Notes: generated by a model not told the origin, from the letters alone. A stretch of DNA of 48,091 nucleotides from SAR86 cluster bacterium (GCA_016779505.1 JADHNM010000002.1:1-48091), one strand, 5' to 3'; shown: positions 25,620 through 34,772, numbered from the stretch's first letter. Made by a program: numbers and translations.

Positions 25620-25629
25620 ATCTATAAAA

Positions 25630-26070
25630 ATGAAAATATTAGTAGTACATGGCCCGAATTTAAACCTTCTCGGCGTAAGAGAACCTGAGGTTTATGGCTC
25701 AGTAACAATGGAAGAAATTAATCAAGGCTTGAAAGAAAGAGCAAGCTCTCAAAATATTGAGATTGAAGCTTTTCAAAGTAATGCTGAGCACGAGATTGTT
25801 ACCAAACTTCAAGACTCAATGCATGAAATAGATTTCGTAATTATTAATCCAGGAGCGCTAACTCATACCAGTATTGCGATTCGAGATTCTCTGCTGGGGA
25901 TAGGAGTTCCATTTTATGAGGTCCATATTTCTAATATCTTTGCACGAGAAGAGTTTAGGCATAAATCCTATTTTTCTGATATTGCAAATGGTGTTATATG
26001 TGGGCTTGGTACTCAAGGCTATGACCTGGCGCTTAGACATATTATTGATAATTTTAAGGATAAAAAATAA
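25630..26070 (+). CDS. aroQ: 3-dehydroquinate dehydratase, type II
   Basis: This dodecameric enzyme of the shikimate pathway converts 3-dehydroquinate to 3-dehydroshikimate. The 146-aa protein has VVHGPNLNLLGVREPEVYG, with the catalytic Tyr in EVYGS, then FQSNAEHEIV and NPGALTHTSIAIRD. The substrate-binding HISNIFAREEFRHKSYFS and GLGTQGYDLAL complete the family pattern. Its stop shares one base with the accB start (TAATG). Confidence 0.97.
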   Translation: MKILVVHGPNLNLLGVREPEVYGSVTMEEINQGLKERASSQNIEIEAFQSNAEHEIVTKLQDSMHEIDFVIINPGALTHTSIAIRDSLLGIGVPFYEVHISNIFAREEFRHKSYFSDIANGVICGLGTQGYDLALRHIIDNFKDKK

Positions 26071-26501
26071 TGGATATTAGAAAGATAAAAAAATTAATAG
26101 AAATGCTACAAGAATCAGATTTAACTGAGATTGAAGTTCAGGAAGGTGAAGAGTCAGTAAGAATTGCGCGTGGAAATAATCAATCGCTTGAAACCAAATC
26201 AACTGTTATTGCTCCTAGTGTCGTCAGCGCTCCAATAGAAAACAAGGAAATTTTAGCGGTTGAATCAGGCTCAATCATTAGGTCACCTATTGTTGGAACT
26301 TTTTATAGAAAACCAGCGCCAGACAGACCACCTTTTATTGAAATTGGTAGTCATGTTAATGCAGGTGACGTTGTTTGCATTGTTGAGGCAATGAAGATGA
26401 TGAATGAAATTAAATCAGAATTTACTGGTAAAGTTTCTGCTATAAATATTGAAGATGGTGAACCGGTTGAATTTGATCAATCTCTAATCGTTATAGATTA
26501 A
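26070..26501 (+). CDS. accB: Biotin carboxyl carrier protein of acetyl-CoA carboxylase
   Basis: AccB carries the carboxybiotin arm between biotin carboxylase and carboxyltransferase at the first step of fatty acid synthesis. The 143-aa protein has an N-terminal assembly region, an Ala/Pro/Ser linker (about 45-60) shorter than in E. coli, and a biotinyl domain with biotin Lys109 in VEAMKMMNEI. It is linked by one-base overlaps to aroQ and accC, which implies coupling. Confidence 0.97.
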   Translation: MDIRKIKKLIEMLQESDLTEIEVQEGEESVRIARGNNQSLETKSTVIAPSVVSAPIENKEILAVESGSIIRSPIVGTFYRKPAPDRPPFIEIGSHVNAGDVVCIVEAMKMMNEIKSEFTGKVSAINIEDGEPVEFDQSLIVID

Positions 26502-27844
26502 TGTCAAAAAAAATTCTAATTGCCAATCGAGGGGAAATTGCTCTGCGAGCTCTTCGAGCATGCAAAGAGCTAGACCTTAAAACGGTTGCAATATACTCAT
26601 CTGGAGACAAGGAGCTCAAACATTTAAGATTAGCAGATGAAACTGTTTGCGTTGGACCTGCAAGTCCATTGGAAAGCTATCTAAATATTCCTTCAATCCT
26701 CTCAGCTGCTGAGCTAACAAGATCAGATGCGATATATCCTGGGTATGGTTTTCTTGCAGAAGATGCGGATTTTGCTGAAAGGTGTGAAGCTAGTGGGTTT
26801 ATATTTATTGGCCCCTCTTCAAATGTGATCCGACAAATGGGAGATAAAATAACTGCGAAGGGTCTCGCTGAAGATTCAAATATCCCCATCGTGCCTGGAT
26901 ATAAGGGGGAAATCCCTGAAACTGATGAAGCAATTAAAAAAATAGCTGCTGGAGTTGGTTACCCCATAATGATTAAAGCATCAGCTGGAGGCGGCGGAAG
27001 AGGAATGAGGGTTGTTCAACAAGAATCTGAATTAATTTCATCATTGCAACTGACCAAACAAGAAGCAATGAATGCTTTTGGAAATGCCACGGTATATTTT
27101 GAAAAGTTTATTCAAAACCCACGCCACATAGAGGTTCAAATTGTTGCTGATGGCAAAGGAAATGCTATTCATCTTGGTACCAGAGATTGCAGCATGCAAA
27201 GAAGACACCAAAAAATTATAGAAGAGGCCCCAGCTCTAGATGTCAATCAAGATTCATTAGAAAAAACATTAAAAGCATGCTTAACACTTTGTCAAAATAT
27301 TCATTATTCTGGTGTAGGCACTCTCGAGTTTCTTTATGAGGATGGGAAATTTTATTTCATTGAGATGAATACCAGAATCCAGGTTGAGCATCCTGTGTCC
27401 GAGATGATTACTGGGTTTGACATTGTCAAAGCACAGTTAAAAATTGCATTGGGAATGGAATTAACACTTGATCAAAATGAAATTATATTCCGAGGACATG
27501 CAATGGAATGCAGGATCAATGCTGAAGATCCTGAGACGTTTGTTCCATCACCTGGAATTATTAATAAAATGCATCCCCCGGGTGGTTTTGGAGTTAGGTT
27601 TGATTCTCATATCTATTCAGGATATGTGGTGCCTCCCCACTACGACTCTCTACTTGCAAAAATTATTACAACTGCAAATACAAGAGAGTCATGCATAAAA
27701 CGAATGTTAAGTGCTCTAGATGAATTTTTTGTAGATGGCATAAGCACAAATCATTCTTTGCATCAAAAACTCTTGCAAGATAAAACATTTTGTGAGAACA
27801 AGCATAATATTAACTATCTTGAAGGATCTTTTTTAGAAAAATGA
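26501..27844 (+). CDS. accC: Biotin carboxylase subunit of acetyl-CoA carboxylase
   Basis: AccC is an ATP-grasp enzyme that carboxylates biotin on AccB using bicarbonate. The 447-aa protein starts MSKKILIANRGEIALRALRA. It has the ATP loop ASAGGGGRGMRVV (about 160-172) and the catalytic block FIEMNTRIQVEHPVSEMITG near 285-305. The length matches E. coli AccC (449 aa). The gene overlaps leuS by 4 bases. In many relatives prmA follows accC, but it is absent here. Confidence 0.97.
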   Translation: MSKKILIANRGEIALRALRACKELDLKTVAIYSSGDKELKHLRLADETVCVGPASPLESYLNIPSILSAAELTRSDAIYPGYGFLAEDADFAERCEASGFIFIGPSSNVIRQMGDKITAKGLAEDSNIPIVPGYKGEIPETDEAIKKIAAGVGYPIMIKASAGGGGRGMRVVQQESELISSLQLTKQEAMNAFGNATVYFEKFIQNPRHIEVQIVADGKGNAIHLGTRDCSMQRRHQKIIEEAPALDVNQDSLEKTLKACLTLCQNIHYSGVGTLEFLYEDGKFYFIEMNTRIQVEHPVSEMITGFDIVKAQLKIALGMELTLDQNEIIFRGHAMECRINAEDPETFVPSPGIINKMHPPGGFGVRFDSHIYSGYVVPPHYDSLLAKIITTANTRESCIKRMLSALDEFFVDGISTNHSLHQKLLQDKTFCENKHNINYLEGSFLEK

Positions 27845-30246
27845 GTGTTAAAGAATACAATCCAGATGAAGTAGAGAGTCTTATTCAGGAATCATGGAAG
27901 CAGAATAATTCATACAAAGCTTCGCCCACTCAAACAAAAGAAAAGTTCTACTGCCTTTCAATGTTTCCATACCCTTCTGGAAAATTGCATATGGGTCATG
28001 TTCGTAATTATACGATTGGGGATGTAATTTCTAGATTTAAAAGAATGCAGGGCTTCAATGTTTTCCAACCAATGGGATGGGATGCATTTGGTCTGCCTGC
28101 CGAGAATGCAGCAATAAAAAACAAAGTTGATCCTCAAAGCTGGACTGAACAAAATATTGAAAATATGAAATCACAACTTGAGAGACTGGGCTTTAGTTAT
28201 GATTGGTCAAAAGAGCTTAAAACCTGTGATCCTAATTATTTTAAATGGGAGCAAGAAATTTTTACCATGCTCCAAAAGAGAGGTCTTGTATATAGGAAAA
28301 AATCCTTAGTAAATTGGGATCCTGTTGATGAAACGGTTCTAGCAAATGAGCAAGTGATTGATGGCAAAGGATGGAGATCTGGAGCAACTGTTGAGTTAAA
28401 AGAAATTGATCAATGGTTTTTAAAGATCACTGATTATGCTGATGAATTACTTTCATCAGTTGAAAATTTAGATTGGCCAGAAAATGTAAAAGCTATGCAG
28501 AAAAACTGGATTGGCAAATCATTTGGTTCAGAAATAAAGTTTTCCCTCCTTAATAAGGAGATCTTGACTGCTTTTACTACAAGAATTGATACTGTTTATG
28601 GCGTAACTTATATTGCTATTTCTCCAAATCATCCATTAGCTCAAAATCTTGCTAAAGAAAGTTTAGAAATCAATGACTTTGTTAAACAATGTAACGAAAC
28701 TAAAATGGCAGAAGCTGATATGGCTAAGGCAGATAAATTGGGCCTCAAAACAAATTTAAAGGTTAAGCACCCTTTTTTAGATATAAATCTTGATGTATGG
28801 ATTGCGAATTATGTTCTTATGGACTATGGAACTGGAGTGGTAATGGGTGTTCCAGCGCATGATGAGAGAGATTATGAGTTTGCTCAAAAATATAATATTG
28901 AAATTAAAAAAGTAATTGAAAGTGATGAGCTGCCATCTCCTAAAAAAGGAAAACTTATCGACTCTGACTGTTTTACTGGTCAGGAATCAGATGAAGCGAT
29001 TCGTAATATTAATGCTCACTTGGAAAAGAATGGAATTGGAAAAAGCATCGAGAACTTTAGACTCAGAGACTGGGGAGTAAGCAGACAAAGATTTTGGGGT
29101 TGTCCTATACCTGTGATCTATGAAGATGGTGAGCCTATTTTTTTAGAGAATAAAGATCTTCCTGTTAAGTTACCGAAAATTGAAGATGGGCAATCCCCAA
29201 AACCATTAAGTCAAAACAAGGATTTTTTTGATTTAGGTCCTGGGAAGTCTCGTGAAGTTGATACTTTTGATACGTTTGTAGATTCATCATGGTATTACGC
29301 AAGATTTACGGCAGCTGATAACAATGAAAAAGCATTAGATGAAAATTCAAAGTATTGGCTTCCTGTAGATCTTTATGTTGGCGGGATTGAACATGCAATC
29401 TTACATCTTCTTTATTCGAGATTCTTTCATAAGGCAATGAGAGATATTGGTCTAGTTGAGGGTGATGAGCCATTTAAGAAACTTCTTACACAAGGCATGG
29501 TGCTTAAAGATGGTTATAAAATGTCAAAGTCCAAAGGCAACACTGTAGACCCGCAAAAGTTTATTGATCAATATGGGGCTGACACAATTAGGCTTTACAT
29601 GATGTTTACTTCTCCACCTGAACAATCACTAGAATGGTCAGATACGGCAATTGAAGGCTCGTATAGATTCTTGAAGAGAGTTTGGAGTCTTGTATCAGAA
29701 AGAAAGCAATTTTCTGCACAGCAACCAAATGAATTTACAAAACTTGAACTCGAGCTTCGTCAAAAAAGCCATAAAACTCTAAAAAAAGTCACTCATGATT
29801 ATGCTGAGCGCAATTCATTTAATACTGCAATAGCATCAATAATGGAGTTATTGAATGCAGTCCCGGAGTCATTTAAGGCCGATAACGCAACCACAGGACA
29901 AAAATTCTGTTTGGATGAGGTAATTCAATTTACATTAAAAATGTTATCGCCAATTGCTCCCCATATATGTCTTTATTTATGGCAAGAATATTCAGAATCT
30001 GAGGGTAGCGATTTCGAGAATTCTTGGCCAAAATTCAATGATGAGTTTCTTCAATTAGAAGAGTTTCAGCTTATTATTCAAGTAAATGGAAAAGTTAGAG
30101 GAAAAGAAAATATTTCTGTGGACACAGAACAAGTTGAGTTAGAAATACTCGCAAAGGAAAATGAAAATGTTAAAAAAATTCTAGCTAACCAACCCATAAA
30201 AAAGGTAATCTACATAAAAGAAAAATTAATAAACTTCGTAATCTAA
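27841..30246 (+). CDS. leuS: Leucyl-tRNA synthetase
   Basis: This class Ia synthetase charges tRNA-Leu. The 801-aa protein has the HIGH-type motif HMGH (50-53) in YPSGKLHMGHVRNY, and an editing (CP1) domain with TTRIDTVYGVTYIAISPNHP and GVPAHDERDYEFA. KMSKS is at 560-564. The C-terminal anticodon and tail region ends with LIIQVNGKVRGKENISV. It is somewhat shorter than E. coli LeuS (860 aa), but all key motifs remain. It is translationally coupled to accC, and the next gene starts at the base after its stop. Confidence 0.98.
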   Translation: MSVKEYNPDEVESLIQESWKQNNSYKASPTQTKEKFYCLSMFPYPSGKLHMGHVRNYTIGDVISRFKRMQGFNVFQPMGWDAFGLPAENAAIKNKVDPQSWTEQNIENMKSQLERLGFSYDWSKELKTCDPNYFKWEQEIFTMLQKRGLVYRKKSLVNWDPVDETVLANEQVIDGKGWRSGATVELKEIDQWFLKITDYADELLSSVENLDWPENVKAMQKNWIGKSFGSEIKFSLLNKEILTAFTTRIDTVYGVTYIAISPNHPLAQNLAKESLEINDFVKQCNETKMAEADMAKADKLGLKTNLKVKHPFLDINLDVWIANYVLMDYGTGVVMGVPAHDERDYEFAQKYNIEIKKVIESDELPSPKKGKLIDSDCFTGQESDEAIRNINAHLEKNGIGKSIENFRLRDWGVSRQRFWGCPIPVIYEDGEPIFLENKDLPVKLPKIEDGQSPKPLSQNKDFFDLGPGKSREVDTFDTFVDSSWYYARFTAADNNEKALDENSKYWLPVDLYVGGIEHAILHLLYSRFFHKAMRDIGLVEGDEPFKKLLTQGMVLKDGYKMSKSKGNTVDPQKFIDQYGADTIRLYMMFTSPPEQSLEWSDTAIEGSYRFLKRVWSLVSERKQFSAQQPNEFTKLELELRQKSHKTLKKVTHDYAERNSFNTAIASIMELLNAVPESFKADNATTGQKFCLDEVIQFTLKMLSPIAPHICLYLWQEYSESEGSDFENSWPKFNDEFLQLEEFQLIIQVNGKVRGKENISVDTEQVELEILAKENENVKKILANQPIKKVIYIKEKLINFVI

Positions 30247-31371
30247 ATGAACTACATCACACCTTTCGACGACTATCCAATTCATCAAGCAATAGAGCCA
30301 ATTACCATACCTGGTCCCACTGATAGAAATTTTTATGACAGATATTTTTTCAATGGAATGGATCCTGTAAATGAGTACATTTTTGAAATAGGCATAGGAC
30401 TCTATCCAAATAGACATGTAATTGATGCTCACTTCAGCATTTCTTACAAAGGTAAGCAATATTCATTTCATGCCAGTCAACGCTTAAATCAAAGCAGAGT
30501 TCCAATAAACATCGGCCCTATGTGCTTATCAATTGATGAGCCAATGAACGAATTAACGTTTTCTTTAAAAGATCCCGACAACAAGCTCAACTGTAATCTT
30601 AAATTTTCAGCTAATTCTGTTGCGCATCAGGAGCCTCGATCGCTGATGATGGAAGGTACTAGAACCATTATGAATACAATTAGATTCACTCAACTCGGTA
30701 AATGGACAGGGGAAATATCAACTGAAGCAGGAACACTGAATCCTCAAGCAATATATGGCATTAGAGATAGGTCATGGGGTGTAAGACCGGTAGGAGAACC
30801 TGAAGGTGGAGCCCCTGGAATGCTAAATCAAGAGCCTGGAGTTTATTGGTGCTGGGCTCCGGTTCATTTCGATGGCTTCTGTACACAATTTGGAACATTT
30901 GAAGATAGAAATGGTAATACAACACAAATTTCTGGTCATAAATTACCTCTGTATAAAGATATGTCCTCAGTTCCACCTGATATCGAAGTTGAAACTATTC
31001 ACTCTCTTCATCACTCGGTTGATTGGCAGAAAGGCTCTCGCTGGGCTACTGGAGCAAAAATATCAGGCATGCTAAAAAATAAAGAAAAATTTAATCTAGA
31101 ACTAGAAACCATGGGTCCCATATTTTTTTGCAAAGGCATTGGCTATCAGCATGATGAGTGGAAACATGGTATTTGGAAAGGTGAAAGCGAAACAGGTTAC
31201 GAAGTCTGGAACTTGTCTGAGATCGACCCAGGAGACTATACATTTTTTCATACTCACCAAATTGCCAGGGCAACATTAGGCTCAGAAAAGGGCATTGGTA
31301 TGCTGGAGAACTTAGTGGTTGGAAGACATGACCCATCTGGCTTTGAAGATTTCTTCGATGGAGCAAAATAA
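30247..31371 (+). CDS. Uncharacterised protein, possibly DUF7064/7065 (CrtC/AttH-like)
   Basis: The 374-aa soluble protein has no signal peptide or membrane segment. The start FDDYPIHQAIEPITIPG, then DRNFYDRYFFNG and IGIGLYPNRHVIDAHFS, resembles an uncharacterised family I recall from actinobacteria and proteobacteria. The mid-region motif GIRDRSWGVRPVGEPEGG (171-188) recalls the RxRSWGxRP signature of hydroxyneurosporene-synthase/AttH lipocalin-like folds. The second half is rich in Trp, His and Gly (YWCWAPVHFDGF, HDEWKHGIWKGE), so a lipid- or terpenoid-binding barrel is possible. Function is unknown. It is inserted directly between leuS and lptE, normally adjacent in gammaproteobacteria, and overlaps lptE by 14 bases. 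Confidence 0.75.
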   Translation: MNYITPFDDYPIHQAIEPITIPGPTDRNFYDRYFFNGMDPVNEYIFEIGIGLYPNRHVIDAHFSISYKGKQYSFHASQRLNQSRVPINIGPMCLSIDEPMNELTFSLKDPDNKLNCNLKFSANSVAHQEPRSLMMEGTRTIMNTIRFTQLGKWTGEISTEAGTLNPQAIYGIRDRSWGVRPVGEPEGGAPGMLNQEPGVYWCWAPVHFDGFCTQFGTFEDRNGNTTQISGHKLPLYKDMSSVPPDIEVETIHSLHHSVDWQKGSRWATGAKISGMLKNKEKFNLELETMGPIFFCKGIGYQHDEWKHGIWKGESETGYEVWNLSEIDPGDYTFFHTHQIARATLGSEKGIGMLENLVVGRHDPSGFEDFFDGAK

Positions 31372-31819
31372 ATTTAATAAGTATTTCTTAATACTTATAT
31401 CTTCTTTTCTACTTTCTGGCTGTCAGCTCAACTGGATTGAGGAGCGCCAAATATATTTAAATAAAATTGAGTTTGGATTAAGCATCAAGCATTCATTTAA
31501 ACAAAAATCAAAAAAATATTTCTCTCAAGACCCATCTAAAAATACCGGTCTAAAAATATCAAGTCTTCAATTTAAGAAAAAAAATTTTTATGGAGGCACT
31601 ACTGCAAGAGCAAAACAAATAGAAATTATTGGTAAACTTGAATATAACTTCTCAAACATATCATCGACCGAAAGCGGCTCTCTTGAAGTGTCAGGTTGGA
31701 TTCCAGTTAATGAAAATAATCCGCAGGCAGAAATGAATGCGCAGAGAAAGATTGTTGAAGAGTTAGAATTTTTATTGCTGGAAGATCTTGTTCAGGAGTA
31801 TTGGTTAATTGAAAGTTAA
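31358..31819 (+). CDS. lptE: LPS-assembly lipoprotein LptE
   Basis: LptE plugs the LptD barrel that inserts lipopolysaccharide into the outer leaflet. The 153-aa protein has a lipoprotein signal, MEQNKFNKYFLILISSFLLS, followed by GCQLNW, giving lipidated Cys22. The mature part (GLKISSLQFKK, RAKQIEIIGKLEYNF) has alternating strands as in LptE but little close identity, which is usual. The assignment rests on the lipobox, size and the leuS-lptE-holA order. The ATG at 31358 gives a proper signal peptide. An upstream start at 31319 would place 13 polar residues before it. Confidence 0.8.
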   Translation: MEQNKFNKYFLILISSFLLSGCQLNWIEERQIYLNKIEFGLSIKHSFKQKSKKYFSQDPSKNTGLKISSLQFKKKNFYGGTTARAKQIEIIGKLEYNFSNISSTESGSLEVSGWIPVNENNPQAEMNAQRKIVEELEFLLLEDLVQEYWLIES

Positions 31820-32807
31820 TTTTCTAAATTTTTCTGACCCCAAAGATCATAAATTCTTTTTGATCACAGGTGGAGAAATGATCTTAAAACAAGAAGTTAT
31901 TGAGAATATCCTAGGCAAGTTAAAAAATACCGGTTTCAATGAGAAGGTATCAATATCTCAAGATGAATTAGAAAGAATACAAGAAATAGTCTCGAGAAAT
32001 ATGGGAGGCTCCTTGTTTCAAGAAAATCTTATTCTTCACATCAAACACACTTCAGGAAAATTTCCAGAAAAAATAAAGTCTCTTCTTGAAAATGAAGAGA
32101 TTTTTAAATCTCCTAACATTGCATTAATAGTTGAGTCTAGCATTGAAAAAACTCCCGTAAGTGGAGCATGGATTAAAAATTTTGATACTAGCGGCCTCAT
32201 TATTAATTGCAACAAACTGAAGACAATGGAGGAAAAAATATGGCTCAAAAGACAATTGAACTTCTTACCAAAAGATTTACTGCCAATATTTGGAGGTTCA
32301 ATTTTTCAAAACAATGAAGCTAATCTTTTGGGTCAAAAAAATGAAGTTTCTTTGCTGAAGCTCTTATTTTTAAATAAAGATAATAGCCCTGAAGCTAAAA
32401 CAGATCATATAATCTTTGGATCTGGAATAAGTGCATTTGAGCTTGAAGATTTATTACTCAATAGAGATTTTAAAAAAGCACTTAAGACAATCAATTTCAT
32501 GAAGGAGCATGATCGCCAAAACTCTGCTCCAATTATCTGGATAATTGCTAAGGTTATTAACTCTTGCTTGGAGTCACTTCAGTCTTCAAATAAGAAATCC
32601 GCATTAATCAATAGCGGGGTATGGTCATCAAAAATTAATCTTTACTTAGATTTAATGAAGCAAGCAACGGCAAAAGAATTTTTAAGCTTAAATGAAGAGA
32701 TTCTAAAAGTTGATCTCATAAACAAAGGCTTGATGAAGGCTGAAACTTGGGAGCAAATTGAAAGAGTTATTCTAAAACTTCAAGATGCAACTTCATTGCA
32801 GAATTAA
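31809..32807 (+). CDS. holA: DNA polymerase III delta subunit
   Basis: HolA is the clamp-loader wrench that opens the beta clamp. The 332-aa protein is divergent but has the family start (FLITGGEMILKQEVIENI), a middle segment KTMEEKIWLKRQLNFLPKDLLP and the C-terminal helical collar region. Size is close to E. coli HolA (343 aa). The start is TTG, overlapping the lptE stop by 11 bases, because the next ATG would remove the conserved N-terminus. It converges with the D-amino-acid transaminase gene with a 41-base overlap of 3' ends. Confidence 0.85.
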   Translation: MKVNFLNFSDPKDHKFFLITGGEMILKQEVIENILGKLKNTGFNEKVSISQDELERIQEIVSRNMGGSLFQENLILHIKHTSGKFPEKIKSLLENEEIFKSPNIALIVESSIEKTPVSGAWIKNFDTSGLIINCNKLKTMEEKIWLKRQLNFLPKDLLPIFGGSIFQNNEANLLGQKNEVSLLKLLFLNKDNSPEAKTDHIIFGSGISAFELEDLLLNRDFKKALKTINFMKEHDRQNSAPIIWIIAKVINSCLESLQSSNKKSALINSGVWSSKINLYLDLMKQATAKEFLSLNEEILKVDLINKGLMKAETWEQIERVILKLQDATSLQN

Positions 32808-33615
32808 ACAGTTCTACAACGTCCAGATACCCTTTATAATTTTCTTCTAATTTATAGTCAGTTCCAATCAAGTTCTTGAGTGGAAGCATCCCTTTTGTTG
32901 AGCTGGTCAACCAAATACAGGGGGCATCATGAAAATCTGAAATAGCACAGCTGCCTTCTTTTACAGAATATAAAGTATTCTCAAGCGCTTTGATTAGAAT
33001 TTGTCTTGTAATACCTGGAAGAATATTTTCAGATAAAGATGAAGTTCTGACTGATCCACTAGAATCAAAATAAAAAACATTGCTGGCTCCTGCCTCAGTC
33101 ATAAAGCCATCTCTATGCATAACTACTTCTTGGCAACCTTGAGACTTTGCCTTATTCATAGCTAAAACATTGCCTAATAAAGAAGTGGATTTAATATTAC
33201 ATTTTCCCCACCTATCATCCTCACATAACATAGCGCTTATGGCGGAAGATGGAAAGCGAGCAGGCATTCCATAACCGAATCTTTCTATTTCAAGATCGTC
33301 TTGATATAAATGTGATCTAATCAAATCGACGCCTCTGGATATTTGGTAATAAACATACCCATCTTGATTACTCAAAGTAGCAGCAAGTTTTTGAATATCA
33401 CTAACCGCACTCTCGAAATTGACATTCAAACTCATGAGATGAGCGCTTTGCATCATTCGATCAAGGTGCTCTTCATAACACAAAGGTTTTCCTGAAAAAT
33501 ATGGAATGACTTCATAGATACTATCTGAAAAAGTATAGGCTCGAGATAATGGTGATACCTTGATTTGATCAAGTGAATTTAATTCGCCTTGATATATAGC
33601 AGTGATATCAGTCAT
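32767..33615 (-). CDS. dat: PLP-dependent class IV aminotransferase, D-amino-acid transaminase type
   Basis: The 282-aa fold-type IV enzyme is most like D-alanine aminotransferase, which supplies or recycles D-Ala and D-Glu for peptidoglycan. PLP-binding Lys142 is in WGKCNIKSTSLLGNVLAMNKA. The cofactor-contacting EAGASNVFYF and the early segment SPLSRAYTFSDSIYEV are typical. A branched-chain aminotransferase or aminodeoxychorismate lyase is possible, but the next gene upstream is dacA, the context known for dat in other gammaproteobacteria. The ATG at 33615 overlaps the dacA stop by 8 bases. A TTG at 33624 is an alternative. Confidence 0.8.
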   Translation of the reverse strand: MTDITAIYQGELNSLDQIKVSPLSRAYTFSDSIYEVIPYFSGKPLCYEEHLDRMMQSAHLMSLNVNFESAVSDIQKLAATLSNQDGYVYYQISRGVDLIRSHLYQDDLEIERFGYGMPARFPSSAISAMLCEDDRWGKCNIKSTSLLGNVLAMNKAKSQGCQEVVMHRDGFMTEAGASNVFYFDSSGSVRTSSLSENILPGITRQILIKALENTLYSVKEGSCAISDFHDAPCIWLTSSTKGMLPLKNLIGTDYKLEENYKGYLDVVELFNSAMKLHLEVLE

Positions 33616-34765
33616 TTTGGCCAATGGAGAATAAGCTCATGATCCAAAAGACTATACGAGCCCAAATTCTTCCAAAGAAACCTTTTGCCTCAACAGACTC
33701 AATGGCTATAAGTGGGGCTGAAAGAACTACACGATCATTAGACATAAATTCAACATCACCTATTACATCGCCCTTAGATATTGGTGCTTGAATATTATTC
33801 GTAAATTTATAATTTGCTTTTATATTTTTAAAATCTGAACGAGGCAAAGTTAGCAAAATATCTTCATTGGTGCCAAGGGCAACTTCATCAGTTTTACCGC
33901 CCCAAACTTTAGCAACAGTGATCTCTGAATTCTTTGAGATTAGTTTTTGAGTAGCAAAGAACCTAAACCCATACTCCAAAAGCCTTTGTGATGAAGTGAG
34001 TCTTTCGTTTTCAGAAGGGCTGCCTGCCACCACTGCTATTAATCTCATATCATTACGCTTAGCCGAAGAGATTAAACAATACCCAGCAGATTCGGTGTGA
34101 CCAGTCTTGACTCCATCGACAGTATCATCTCTCCACAAAAGTCCATTTCGGTTTAACTGTCGGATGCCACTAAATGTAAATTCTTTTTCTTTATATGTTG
34201 CATAGTGATCAGGAAAATTATTAATAAGCGCCTGCGTTAAATGAGCCAAATCTTTGGCTGATGAAAAGTGATTGGGATCCGTCCATCCAACAGCATTTTG
34301 AAATAAAGTGTTGCTTAATCCTAATTCAGATGCGTAAGCATTCATGAAATCTACAAACCCCTCTTCAGATCCAGCAACATACTCAGCCAATGCAACAGTT
34401 GCGTCATTTCCAGATTGAATGACAATGCCAGATAGCAAGTCTCGCACAGAAATTCTTTTTCCGGCTTCAATAAACATTTTTGAGCCACCAGTTTTCCATG
34501 CTTTTTCGCTTATTAGCACTTTATCATCTAGGCTTATTGCCCCAGAAGCTATCTGATCTGCTACAACATATCCGCTCATAACTTTGGTCATGCTTGCGGG
34601 AGAAATTTGATTATCAGAATTAAATTCAGCTATTACGGTGTTGGTGCTAGCTTCAATCAATATGTAACTATCTAAGTTTAATTTGGGTGCCTTTGGCACC
34701 ATGGATTGAGCAAGTCCATCTATACAAAGAGGAGCAAGCAGGAAAAAACAAATTATTCTTTTCAT
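33608..34765 (-). CDS. dacA: D-alanyl-D-alanine carboxypeptidase (PBP5/6 type)
   Basis: This low-molecular-weight penicillin-binding protein trims the terminal D-Ala from peptidoglycan stem peptides. The 385-aa protein has a signal peptide (1-20, ending GLAQ). The catalytic S58-M-T-K61 is in SPASMTKVMSGY, the SxN motif S118-G-N120 in QSGNDATVALAEY and the K220-T-G motif in DGVKTGHTESAG. A C-terminal beta-rich domain ends in an amphipathic anchor (GFFGRIWARIVFWIMSLF). It is the sixth gene of the rsfS-to-dat array. Confidence 0.96.
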   Translation of the reverse strand: MKRIICFFLLAPLCIDGLAQSMVPKAPKLNLDSYILIEASTNTVIAEFNSDNQISPASMTKVMSGYVVADQIASGAISLDDKVLISEKAWKTGGSKMFIEAGKRISVRDLLSGIVIQSGNDATVALAEYVAGSEEGFVDFMNAYASELGLSNTLFQNAVGWTDPNHFSSAKDLAHLTQALINNFPDHYATYKEKEFTFSGIRQLNRNGLLWRDDTVDGVKTGHTESAGYCLISSAKRNDMRLIAVVAGSPSENERLTSSQRLLEYGFRFFATQKLISKNSEITVAKVWGGKTDEVALGTNEDILLTLPRSDFKNIKANYKFTNNIQAPISKGDVIGDVEFMSNDRVVLSAPLIAIESVEAKGFFGRIWARIVFWIMSLFSIGQND

Positions 34766-34772
34766 AAAACTA

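Noticed and set aside
31319..31357. Upstream start for lptE
   Set aside because: It puts 13 residues ahead of the lipoprotein signal peptide and increases overlap with the preceding gene to 53 bases.
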